Source of the DNA: Babylonia areolata | Lineage: Eukaryota; Mollusca; Gastropoda; Neogastropoda; Buccinidae | Direction: 5' to 3' | DNA: 64,000 nt | NCBI RefSeq assembly: GCF_041734735.1 | Contig: NC_134897.1 | Span: 4,504,441-4,568,440, forward strand | In this document: positions 39,401 to 53,128 of the stretch, piece after piece | Layout: each line of letters begins with the position of its first letter | Numbering within the stretch: position 1 is the stretch's first letter | Notes under the pieces: model-generated | Told to the model about the DNA's origin: nothing | Seen by the model: the letters and a program-made list of their open reading frames with translations, nothing else | The model's database searches: none | Made by a program: the position numbers and the translations under genes

Positions 39401-42400
39401 GTTTCCCACTAGTTGGGTTACCATTTACAGATATCAAACGACACGTTATTCCTTTCATTTAAGTAATTCTAGTTCACCATAAATTCACAAAAAACTAAAA
39501 CTCGAAGCGAATGCTTCGTGAATGATGGTGGCGAAGCTAACTCACCAGAGTCTGGGTCTTCATGTTCGCCCCCATTCTCCTCCAGCAAAGGTTGGTTTTC
39601 ATCGTCACTGCTAAAATCATCGATTTCTGATGATTTGTCATCACCAAAGTATTCTGTCACTGCTTCAGCGAGTTCTGGCGAGGTGAAATCCATCGTTTCC
39701 GACAACAGCTTGGATATCTGCGTGCTGGTCAGTTTCTTCGTCACCATTGTGCTTTGTGTTCGCAAAACACAGTCACAGTCACCCACTTCAGGCAATTATT
39801 GTGCCTTTCACAAAACACGGAGAGCACTGAAAATGAAGATGCAGACAGTACAAGCGTGCTTCTTTTGGAAATAATTGAAGTCGGCGATCTAAGTTTTAGC
39901 AGTGATGAATTGAGCGTCGGCCAGTGTCTGTCATGGATAAGTCGCTCAAAGCGCACGGTCTCACAAAAAACTTCGAATTACTACGCATCATTACTACGCA
40001 TGAAGACAAAGGAACTGATTGAGAACAGTCTGGAAATAGGACTAGAGACTGTTTACAACCTGGAGGTCATGTTTGTACGCTTGACACGCATTTTCTTTTG
40101 TTTGAAATCGTGTTCGGAATTGGGGCAAAAGAGTTCGCTGATTTCCTAAAGTTTACTCTCACGTCCCAACAGGAAAACATTAAAGTAGAATTACTTTATA
40201 TTTGTATATAATACTTTGGGACATAGTAGAAAAAACATTATAGAATGTGAATATACGAAAAAGTGAAAACTGATATTTTTAGCCCTTGGTCACTTTCACA
40301 GTGTGTACTCTGAAATGTGTGGCTGCGACTTGTCCACGATTTTCGGCGTCACATGTGTATTCACTTTATTATCAGTTTACTATGGAAACTTACACAAAAT
40401 CATAATGGGATTATGATATGTATTCATTACATCATTAAATGCGACCTAAAAAATCAACCAACTAGAACAAAATCACTCACAAATACGTACACCTACCTTG
40501 GAGGTAGTATTTGTCAGCTTGATAAACTTGCCCTCAGGGTCCACCTCTGAAATATCAAGCCCCCCCTTGGCACTAGCAGAGCGAGCATAGCCAGAAGTAG
40601 AGCTTTTTTCGCTGAATTCTTCCACTGCCTCTGAGATGTCCACCCGCTTCCGCTTGGCTCCTCTGCCAGCAGGAGTGCTTCGTCCTGGAGATCGGCTGGA
40701 CTGGGAGGTCTGGGAGGAGTCCAGTGAGATATTCAGTCTGTCAACACATGGTTTAATATTGTGTTACTTTTTGTCGCAACAGATTTCTCTGTGTGGAATT
40801 TAGGCTGCTCTCCCTCCACGAACAGCGTGTCACCACAGTGAAGGCCCACCCCTTTTTTTCCTTCTTTTTTTTATGTCAGCAAGTCTTATTTTCCTATCAG
40901 ATGCAGGGAAACAAGAAGACAAAATCTGACAAAAAAACAAGAACGCCAGAGAATCGACAGACAGAAAATACGAAAAAAAACTTAGCTGTATGGAGAGCAC
41001 AGGAACAGGAGTCATAATGGCTGCCGGAAAAAGAGGGCGCTAGCCAGTGGGACAAAGGGGAGGTTACCTACTTCCGGGAGGTTATCGGCCGTAGTTTCGT
41101 TTTCTCCGCATAGGCAGATAGTAGTTTGCACAGGCAGGAATGTCAGACCCCTGCCGGAGTCTGCACTAGTTGGGTCACGGTTAAGTATGTGTAATTAAAC
41201 AAGAGTTATCTTTCCATTAGATGAGGGGAAAAAAGACTTATCGTAGAATTCGGTGTATAAGCCGCTACTTTTTACCCCAGCTTCAACCTCTGTGGCTTAT
41301 ACAATCATGTGGCTTATTTGCGGATTTTTAACGATCCCGGGAGTGTCACGTTCTCGTCTATTCTTAGCTGCCCTTCAACTCACCAAAATCATGATTTCTG
41401 TCCATGAATTTTTGGATGAGCTTCAGGATGGTGTGCTAACTGTTCACGTTTTATAAATCAAATCCTCACACATTAAAGCCTTCAGATCAGCATTCAGTTC
41501 TACTCTGCTCAAGCGTACACCCTCATCATGCCGAAAACGCGACATTATGCCTATGATGTAGCCTTCAAACTGAAGGCGATCGACCTAGCAGACGACAGTA
41601 CAAGTGACGAACCAGCAGCGACCTCCACCTTCATGTTCATGCAGTGAAAGCGAGGCTGAAGTCAGTGACAAGATGGCGGAAGCTGTGCTGGTTCTCTTCA
41701 ACTCGGACACTGAAGACGAACATTTTAGTGGATTCAGTGAGCAGGATGACGTTGAATATACGTGACTATCCCTAAATTATGGATCTTATTTTCGTTGTGT
41801 TTACTTATTATTTTTTTGTGGCACTAGCAGCATTTTCGCTTGCTTTTCTTTGTGTTAAGGCCGGACTAAGCACGTTGGGTTACGCTGCTGGTCAGGCATC
41901 TGCTTGGCAGATGTGGTGTACCGTATATGGTTTTGTCCGAACGCAATGACGCCTCCTTGAGCTACTGAAACTGAAACTGTGTTGTTTCCCGCTTGTGTTT
42001 ATTTCATAACCTACAGTATCGACAGCTTTTCTGTAGTATCAGTATGTGTTCCGGTACCGGAAATAAGTGTGGCTTATAAGCCGGTGCGGCTTATGTATGT
42101 ATAAAGTTCAATTTTTTTCCAATATTTAGTGGGTGCGGCTTATATACCAGTGCGCTCAATAGACCGAACTTTACGGTACTGCATTAGATGCAGGAAACAG
42201 ACTTATCTTCCAGTCCGATGTGGGAAACATGATTTTATCTTGTGGATGTGGTAAACAAGACCCCCATCAGACATGGGGAATCATCTTGACAGATTGTGGA
42301 AACAAGAAATCTTTCGGCTAGGTGTGGGAAACATGACTTATCTTCCTGCTGAAAGCATGGAAATAACACTATCATACAGTTAAGGTGGACCACTGCGTCA

Positions 42401-45400
42401 TTTTTGTTTCTCAGGAACTACTATAGATATCTGCATGAAATTTGGTACACATACTCAGGATGTTAATATAGATATCTGTGCTAAGTTTGAAGATTACACG
42501 TCAAACAGATATGAAGATATGATAATTTTATCATAAAAATACATACCGTTATTTGGCCCCTTTGCAGCACTGAACATATGCATTACATAATGATTCTCAT
42601 CATTTCCAGAGTTTGTTTTGACATCATTTAGTGCAGTGCTCACAAAAGCAAATGCCCATTGTCCACAAGCATTGTTCTCTGTCTTGTCAAAAACGCATCA
42701 AATTATGCATTCACGTTAGTATGCTTTAGTCACTTGCTATGAAATAGTTCTATGTTCATTGCACTCAGCACACATTTTTACATCAGTATGCCTAATTTTA
42801 TGATAATATTTTCACTGTATCAATTGTTACACAGGGGCCACTGACGCAACTGCAGCAGAAATTCAACTTTTGAGAAAAACGCCTTCAAAGATTGTGTTGA
42901 GAATTCACAAACTACAACCCATAGTTACACACTAAAAAAATAATACACAGGAAAACAGCACTTGGCCAATATCATTAAGTGGTGAGAGAGAGTTTTTTCA
43001 GTTATTTGATTGTTCAAAATGCTCCTGTGGCGTATACTTCTCCCTCATCTGCCCGTCGATGTTCACGTTCCTGACGTCTCACAGTTTCAATTTTTTCCTC
43101 TTTTGTTTTGCTCTGTCAGAGGATTTTCTGGTTGCTGTTTTGACCCTGAGCATATCTGATTTCTCTGCAAACATCTCTGCATTGCTCTCAGCCACAAGAT
43201 CCAGTTCAGCAAGCACATCCAGAAGGGCGGTTGATCCCTTATTGAATCGCTGAACGCAGACCGCCACAGCAGAGTGGACTGTACGCAGGCCAGCCGATCG
43301 CTCCTTCGGACATGTCCTCCACACCATGGAATGGAAAGACTCATTAGAATTTTGAGTCTTTCCAGCCAGACGACGCTGCAAACGTTGGGGGTCACCAAGG
43401 CGTTTGTAGACTGGTACAAGCGCATCGACGAGGTCACGTGAGAGGGGATTTGTGTGGGGTCTTGGTGGTTGGTTGTCGCCCTCAGCTCTTCTAAAGAAGC
43501 ACCAGGAATCCTTTCCTGCTGGACATCGCAGGTGATGGGGATCATCATCGGTGCTAATTGTGTGGAAAAATGATGCCCACACTGCCTGCTCCATTTTACT
43601 GAGGTCCCCTGTGTTGTCTTTTATAGCCCGTCCATAGTAGTTGGTGAGCTGCTTTATCCTTTTTTCTGTCAACTTCCCTCTTCCTCCTATGGGCTGCTTG
43701 ATGGCTTTTTGCTTTTCTACAAGATTTCATAGTGCTGTGCCCATCCTTTTTGTAACATGGTTCACGCACTCAATCTTTTCCACCAAAAAGCCATCGCCAT
43801 ATGGAGCTGACTCGTTGACCGCAGCATGAGCCTTCACATCCCCATCTCCAAGCAGATGCTTGTACCTAAAGTTATGTAGCTCCACCGACCTTCCAAACAT
43901 GACAGCTGCTTGAGTCTCCATGGCAGCAGAAGAACAGTTGCAGTTCTTTTGACAGTCAGGTTCATGTTTCTCCCACCATTCAGCATATCCTGGATCGTCT
44001 TCAGCAGGCCCTTGCTCACAAGCCTGGCAGTAATTGCTCAGCACAGCAAAGTCCAGGATAAGTCCACTAAAAATTTCGATGACAGTGGCAATTCCATTGT
44101 AGGAAGTCCTTCCTCTCCGATGCCAACTGCCATCAAAAGAGACAGAGATGTCTAAGCAGCCATCATCTGATGGCTGACCTAGACCCATCTCTGCATAGGC
44201 TTCCCGCACATGGTCAGCTGCATCCTGCAGATGTGTGCTGGCTGCTCTGCTGGCACCCTCACTGTATTTTTTTTGGTAGTAAAGCCATGTTTTTTGGTGC
44301 ATGGGTCGTGGCATATTCACCATACCAAAAAAATGGCACAGCTGGGTGTCGCCAATCCCAGTTGCAGAAGCAGCAGCAACAAGGCAACGGTTGATGTCAA
44401 AACCTGTGTAGACAGTCCCCGTCTTCAGCTATGTCATGGTCTGTGTCCCTGGAATCACAGCGCCACAGGAAACACACCTCACCTCCAGACTGCATGCTGA
44501 CCCCATCCTCTTTGTCTCATCTTCAAATACAGAGACCTGAAAAAAAATCAAATGTGTGAGAATTGAAGGTACAAGAGAAAGAATGAGAGAGAGAGAGAAT
44601 AAAGAGACTCAGACTGACAGTTTTTTTTTTACACAAACACACACACTGACAGTATGTCAGACTCAGTAGAAATCCACAGAAATATTACTGGGAAAAGTAT
44701 TTCAATACTTGAGAAAAATAAAAACTGCCTCTGAAAACAAAAATCAAAGAACTTGAAAAAAAAAAGTAAATCAATGGGCTCACAAAAAAAAGAAGAAAGG
44801 TATTCAGATGGCTTTTTTTGCTATGAAACAAAACAAAAACTCATGAAATAAAATAGAATACTATATTATATTTATTAAATATTATATATCTGTAGACTAT
44901 TATATTATTTTCCACAAACCTTTGATATGCATTTTTCACAATGAACTGACGACACCAAGCAGTCCAACGTTGACACATCAACGATGATGTTCCGAGAGGA
45001 CTGTGGCTGTCCCCAGCGAAGTTGTACTTCGGGAACTGATGCACTTTTTTTTGACGGTGGTTCTTCATCTGAACTGGAGTCACTGTCACCGTACACGCAT
45101 TTTTTCTGGTGAAAATGTCCAATTTTCTCTTCGAAATGAGAAGCGGCGTGCTTTCACGGACGCCGGTCGATGTCGAAGGCACCGCTAAGTCAGTCGCAGT
45201 TTCGGCAGGCTTTTTTTCTGCTTGTGTTGTAATCTTATACTTTCTCTTCTTTTTGCCGAATGCAAAGACCGTCCTAAACTTCAGCGTGTCTTGGCATTGT
45301 CTGTGACTTTTAGTAGAAAACTTCGATCAAAATCTTAGGCAACTGGTGTGTCGACTGAAATCGTGAAGAAAACAGACGTCATCTTGGAAAAAGTCACATG

Positions 45401-48400
45401 ACTGATTGGGCCAATGGGCTATTTTTTTTTACTCCGACAAGCCAATCAGAAACCTCGACTCGGCCACAACCCCTCAAAAATGCCTCTTGGGTTTCTTCGG
45501 ATTTGCTCTTCGTGTGTTTCCATTAGTGGAATTTTCCACAGGAAATGGCAATGAGAAGACAGACCGGTGAATGACCTTCACACTGATACCAAACAAGTGG
45601 GGGTTTCCAAACCAGATTGCGAGCACCAGGCTGTCCAATTGATGCAAACTTTGATTTTTTTGTCACATTCGCTCAAACTTCACACACACCCATGTCAGAA
45701 AATGATTTTATTTGCAATGAAATCAAATTGAGCAAAACGGTTGACAGAAATGCAAAGAAGAGACACTGTTTGACCAAATACAAGTATAATCCTAAAACAC
45801 ATTGTTTTTTGTTTTTTTTAATGATTTTTGGTGAAAAACCTATGCCGTGGTCCACCTTAAGATGTGGAGAAACAAGGCCATCCACACTACCCTGTGCCCC
45901 CCCCCTCATCCCTCACACACCCTTACCGGGTCTCCTCACTCTCCAACAGCTTTCTGTATGCGGCAATCTCGCGGTCCAGCCGGATCTTGATGTCCAGCAG
46001 GTCAGAGTACTCTACCATCTGCTCCTCCAGGGTCAGCCGCAGGTCAGCCAGCTCGTCGTCTTTCTGGGCCAGACGCAGACGGAACTCCTCACGCTCCCGC
46101 TCCAACTGACTCTCCAGGTCACGCAGACGCAGCTCAAAGCCTGCATTCTGAAACAGCAGGGAAACAGTTTGTGGGCTTTTTCTTTTGTTGCTGATTCAGA
46201 TATGTTCAGCATCCATATTATCAGTATGATCGGACACTCTCTCTCCATCTTTATAACTGTTTTGATTGCACTGTGCAATTCAAAACTGGATTTAAATTCT
46301 ACAAATGAATGAGAAAAATACCAACCCTCCAGGAATACTCTCTTTAAGGAACAGAGACGACTTTCTAAAATTTTGAAATTTACTGAAACTGGGGGCCAAT
46401 GCAATGGGCAAAGCTTCCTTAAACTGAAGACCTTTTAAAGAATGACATGTCAAAAGTATATCAAAATGGCAAGCTAGTTTAAAACTTATAAAAAATGTGG
46501 TTCCAAAGGTATTTGGAAGGTAATTAAAATTATAACAAAATTCAATCTATACAAGTATTTAAAAGATGTATGGTTAATCAGATACATATATACAAAAACC
46601 ACAATAAGATTGAAATGGAAAAGATCACCTCATCTAAACTAAGAAAAGAAAGTGTGTGTTTGCACTGTTTTCAATGCAACTGTGTGCGTGCGTGCACACC
46701 TGGGTGTTTTGCTGCATCTCATCAATATCAGCAATGAACTTCGTCTATCCTTGTGGACAACATTTGCACACCTGTGTCAGTGATTTAACTCTGACTTACC
46801 TACCAAGTAAGCAGAACTTGGTATTGTTAGCAGTGACTGATTGTGATTTCTGTACATATTCTAGGACTGTAAAGGTGACCGAGATATGTCTTACGTGCTG
46901 CTGTAATAAACTCAAAACTTATGTGTGAGACTGTTGTTCACTGGATTTTTACCTGGGATTTTACCTGTAGTATATGCCTCTTCAAAGCAAGGGGTGGTAA
47001 ATAAACTGCATGAAACTTCAGTTGCATGCTACTGTTAAATTCTAACACACAATATATTCTGATTAAAAAAAAATAATAATAAAAAAATAAATTACAGTTA
47101 ACAGAATGGAAATAAACATTTAAAAATCTTCTTTTTTTTTTTTTACTTACAGGTTAAGTCTACAGCAAATTCACCAAACCCCCAAATCATTCTTTAATAT
47201 CCCCCCCCCTCCTCCCAAAAAAAACATCCATCAAGAAATACACTGAAAAAACACACAACAAAAACAAACAAAAACAAGAGAGGCAAGGCCTTCAAGACTC
47301 ACTTGTGATACACTTAAAAAAAATCCAAGCTTTTTATGTATTGAGTATAATTTCAAAATGTAATGTTTAAGATGAGAAAGATCAGTTCAAAGCAAATTAA
47401 GTCCCCTAGCATTAATTACAGAGTAATTTCCCTTCTTTACTATCTGCACCAAAAACGACTGCAAAATAAATAAAACTTCCATGCTGAGCAAAAGAAGTTC
47501 CTGTTTGAACAGAACATGATAATGACTGCTCTTGTTGTTGGGTCAGAATATCAGATCAAAGTGCCAAGTTTAGAGAATACAAAAAATATAAATATAACAG
47601 TAAATGCAGTTTGCATATAATTAGGCTTCATTTTTCAATTTTTTTTGTGCCCATCCCAGAGGTGCAATGTTGTTTTAAACAAGATGACTGGAAAGAACTG
47701 AATTTTTCCTATTTTTATACCTAATGTGGTGTCAACTGACAAAGTATTTGCAGAGAAAATGTCAATGTTAAAGTTTACCATGGACACACACACACAGACA
47801 ACCGAACACCAGGTTAAAACATAGACTCACTTTGTTTACACAATTGAGTCAAAAACAATAACCCTATTTAGCACCATTTTTCTTTTAACTGTACAGGACA
47901 GAGGCACAGGCAAGGAAAATCACTATAGGATAATGAGTTAAGGAATGTTGTTGCCCTAATATCTATCCTAAAAATGGACAAGATTTTTCTGTGGGATATG
48001 AACGCTTATCTGTGCAAAGTACTGCATAATTCATTCAACATAAATCATGTATAGTTAATTCTATACTGTCCATTAAGTATAGTTCATTCTATACTGTGCA
48101 GTATAACTATGTACGCAGAGATGCCGATCCCTGTCAAGTGTTTGTTTCACAATCAGGAAATTTGGTAGGAACATTCTGAATTAGGTAGGAACATTTTGAA
48201 TTTGAATTAGGCAGGAACATTTTGAATTAGGTAGGAACAATCAAACTCCGAGCCACATCAGCAAACGTAGATTTTATCTACAAGGCATACAAACACTTGG
48301 GCCTACCTGTAACATGGCGCAACTGCTACCAGAGACTGTTTGTAATTGTTACATAGGTCTTTTCCACTGCCCAGTCTCTTATTCGTGCTCTGTTTATACT

Positions 48401-50056
48401 TCCTCAGGAGGTCACCTGAGAGAGGCAAAATAGTAGCAAGTGTCATTCAATGACCAGACACATTCTTGAGGATTTTCCCTTATGTCCAGGTTGGGAATCC
48501 ATAACTTAATCCACTGGGCACAGACGCTGTTTGACCGAGGCACACTTGGATTTTGCCACGTTCTCTCTTGTTCGGGCGATAAAGCTGATAGGTCCACTCA
48601 GAGCTGTTTCACTGTAAACATGCACTTGATTTGCTGAACATTGTCACTTGAGACCAAGGTCAGTAGTGACTACCCAGCCTCGTGATCAATAGGTCTAAAG
48701 TGTCGGGGTAATGTTATGACAGGACAGCATGTCACCATGCTATGAGGTCAAAAACGAACTCATTGGAACAATTTTGACCTTGGCGTAACATCTGAGCAAA
48801 CTGCGATCGAGCGTAACAAAATACAACAAAATTGTAACAGTTGGCATCTCTGAGTATGCATGTCGGAGCAAGTAAGAAAAACCATACATAATGTAAAAGA
48901 AAAGCAATGCACGCAGCCAACTGACCTCTGATTTGAGTTTGTTCAGCTCTGCTGTCAGTTCATCACAGCGTCTCCTGGAAACGTTCAGCTCATCCCACGC
49001 GCTCCCTGCAGCAGCATTGTGGCGCTCAGCTTGTGCCTTGAGGTCAGCCAGCTGCTCCACACACATACAGATATAAACATGCAGATCATGGGGTTATAAA
49101 TAATCATTTGCAGAATGAAATATACAAAAATACACAACTGTTGCTCTTCCTCTTGTGGTTCCCAAGAAAATGTCTATGTTTAAATTTATAATGAACTTCT
49201 CCCTCTCGCCCCTCCTCCCTGAAACAGGGTAAATGTATCCATCAACATGATCATTTTGTTTACACATGCAAGTCAAAATTGGATGCTGTGTAGAATAAGT
49301 TCTGATTCAGGCTTTTAGTTCACTTTACATAGCCTGTATTCACTATCATCAATTTTTCTTTGGAATCAACCAGTAACAAGAGTTGTCACCTATCATGTCG
49401 ATGAACTCGGTGTGGGTCTGACCTTATTTTCAAAGAGTGTTTCCAGTTCTGTCCTGACAGTTTGCAGGTCTGCTTCATGCTGACCACGGATCTCTCGCAG
49501 AGCCTCCAACAGTCGCTGTTCGTACTCCTGCTCTAAGCGAGTGTCTACCTCATCAATCTGTGTTGTGGTGCGCACACGCGTCTCTTCCAACTCCTGCAAT
49601 GCAACAGAAAAATATACATGATACTGCAGTAATAGGAATATGGTCAAATGAAGTGAGCCAATCTCATGTCCTCCATCATCCTAACACCATCAAATTATGG
49701 TTTCAATCTGGATACAATCTGGATACCATTCTATCTGTAAATCCCATTCTGCTTACGTTTTGTTTTCTCTGGAGGGTTTTCTGGCAGATTTTTTGTTTCG
49801 CTAATTGATCCCCCATGCCTGCTGCTGCTTATAAAACACCAATGTTAAGGTTTACCAGAGAAAAACACACAGTAACACAAAAAAACCGAAACTGAAACAA
49901 TCAATATATGTTTGTATAAAGCAAGTAAAAACTCTGTATAAAAAAAACATGTACGTACGTATATATATATAAATATATATATACATATATATACATATAT
50001 ATATATATATATATGCGAGTCAAAAATCCAAACAATTATTACAAATGTAAAACAGT

Positions 50057-50097
<41 letters not shown>

Positions 50098-51070
50098 CTT
50101 ATCTTGGGTCAAACCTTACAAAAGAACATATACTGATACTAAATAGTTGGTGATGGATCAAGTTGGAGAATTTTTTTTTCTTCATTCTCAGATATGCCTA
50201 CTCCCAGATTTCTGGGACATACACCAAAAATCAACAACACTAGGACACATAGGAAAAATCAGAGACAATTATGAATTAATGACACTTTCTTTTGTGCTTT
50301 TTGCACTCAATGTGGTGCCTACATATTACAGTTCTCTCTCTCTCTCTCGCGCGCGCGCTATGTGTGTAAAATTAGAGAGAGAATGAGAGACTACACACTC
50401 ATATACATATGATATCAGGGAGAGATAGAGATGGAAAGATCTGTGCATGCACTCGTTTTCTATCTTTATATTAATGTCTTTTCACATAAGTGACATCAGA
50501 TGTGTAGTGTGTGAGTGTGTGTACGCGCGCGTACATTGTGTGAGAGCATGAAGAGAGGGCAGAGAGAGAGATCGATGGGCCACACTCAACTGACAAACTT
50601 AGCAATCATTTTGACATCATCACCCCCCACCCCCTATTCCTTCAACTCACAACTATGCATGTACATGCACATACACACACATACAGAGCCACAGAAAGGG
50701 TGGCAAACTTGAGTGATGTAATGCAAGAAAGACAACACAGCCAAGTGAGAACTGATAGTAAGTACTGATAACAATAGTGAAATGTACAGACATCCAGATT
50801 AGAGACGTTGGCAACCATCATGGCTGAACCATCATGGCTGCGTGTTTTTGCATTTCATGCATGTACCGGGCTTTTGATCCCAGATCTAAATAATTGCAAA
50901 TATGAAGTCACTGCATCATATTGTGTGACAGTTGTTGGTTTTTCCACAGATACTCTGTTTGTTGATGCTTCTCTCCACTATTCCAGTGAAGTAGCAAGCA
51001 TGAATAAGTGTGTGCGCACACGAGCTCAAGTTTCGTGTATTTGTGCACACATAAGTTTGGTATCTGCAAC

Positions 51071-51112
<42 letters not shown>

Positions 51113-53086
51113 CTGTCAAAACAACATTTAAACACGCTTAGATTAAAACTTTAAGTCAAAACAAACATCCAACCACAAAAATTATGTTTCTATGTGTATC
51201 AGAACCAAAGTTACAGTCAATAGAAGTTAATTGAAATTGATCCTTTTTGCGTGTCATTTTGAGCTTTTGGACAAATCTCCAATTTTACAGTATCACTGCA
51301 TGTATACTGAACAACCGACAGCTAAAAATTAAGGAAAATGATATTTTGTTTATAGCGAAGATGCCTAATTTTTTCCCCACCTATGTTACCGGTTTTATTG
51401 ATACTAAGCTATAAAATCTTTTCTTTTTTTTTTTTTTTTTCAAATTCTCACAAGGCAAAATTTGTCAAAATAGCAACAGGTGCAGTTTCTTCATTTATCA
51501 AGCTATTTTTATGAAAAAAGTGATTTGTATTCAGCTGAGCAAGAACTTTAAAATGGGGTACAGCAATAATTCAATTTGAAGAAAAATTGTTTAGATCAAT
51601 TTCATATGATCTGTAAGTGTAAGATTTGACATCAAATTCTTCTCTCTTGATTTTTTTTAACTGGACAGACACACATGCCCAAATACACATCATTATTCTC
51701 TTTCTCTCTAACCGACACACACACTACCATGACTTTTTAATCAAAAGTCACATTCAGCAATTTTTTTTTCTTTCTTAACTTGTTTTTCCTAATTAAAAAA
51801 AAAAAATCATGTTATCAAGTTGCAGGAATGATGTTCTGGAAAAACAGAAATTTTTGTGTGTAGTTATCTGTGTTTTGTACGAGGGTCATTCAATAAATAA
51901 GGTGAATTTTTCGGTATAAGGACTTCTAATGCAGATAGAAGCCGACTTTTTTTTTTCAACGTCGTCTCCCAGCACTGTCACACACTTTTCTCATCTGTGC
52001 ACAAGCTTCTGCATTCCCTCAGCGTACAAAATCTTTGGACTGATGTCTCAGCCAGTCGCTCACAACACTTTTGATTTCATCATCACTTTCAAAGTTTGTG
52101 CCTCTCGTGAACGCTTTCAAGGGACCAAACAGGTGAAAGTCTGAAGGGGCAAGGTCTGGGCTGTAAGGGGGATGAGGGAGCAGTTCCCAGCCCAGCTCGT
52201 TGATGGTCTGCACTGTTCGGGCTGCTGTGTGAGGCCTTGCGTTGTCATGATGCAAGATGACTCCTTCTGACTGATGACCCCTGCGTTTGTTCTTTATGTC
52301 TTTCTTGACCAGTCTCAGCAGTTCACAGTAGTTGGCACTGTTCACAGTGCTTCCTTTCTCAAGGAATGAAATGGTGATTGGGCCTTGCATATCCCAAAAA
52401 ACGGTGAGCATCACTTTCCTCATGGACCGCGGGGACTTGGAACTTCTTCTTCACTGGAGAGCCTACGTGCTTCCACTCCATGGACTGCCATTTGGACTCA
52501 GGCTCATAGTGCCAAACCCAAGTCTCGTCACATGTGACCACCTTCTTCAAAACTCATTACCATCCTTCTCATAGCGGCAGAGACACTGCTGGGACAACTC
52601 GACCCTCCTGTGTTTGTGCTCTGGAGTAAGCATCTTTGGCACCCACCGGCAGCTGACCTTCGAGTAGCCAAGGTCATCATGGACAATTTTGTGTGCTGTC
52701 CCAACAGATATGCTCAAAGTCCTTGCAATGTCATCCACTGTCACCCTTCTGTCAGACTGAATTAGGTCATTGACTGATTCGATCACCTCAGGAGACCTCA
52801 CTTCTGTAGGCCTTCCAGGCCTGTCTTCATCCTCAACACTGCTCCGTCCTTCTTTAAACAATTTAGCCCACTTGTAGACATTTTTTCAGCTGAAACATGT
52901 GGCAACATACACAGTTAACATTCTCCTATGAATTTCAACTGGTTTGCACCCTTCAGCAACCAAAAACTTGATAACTGACCGCTGTTCAATCCTGGAGCAT
53001 GCTTCTTGGTCGGCCATCTTTGTTAATCGCCAAAACTCTCAAAGTTTTTTTTAATCTGCAAAACAAATTAAATCCATGTGAAAAAG

Positions 53087-53128
<42 letters not shown>

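Larger units (their letters stand above)
41206..45900. repeat. Degenerate minisatellite split by transposons
   Basis: Pieces at 41206-41238, 42179-42379 and 45861-45890 share GATGTGGGAAACAAGACTTATC-like units (period about 40-45). They read as one old array into which the pogo-like and Kolobok-like elements inserted. Confidence 0.65.
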
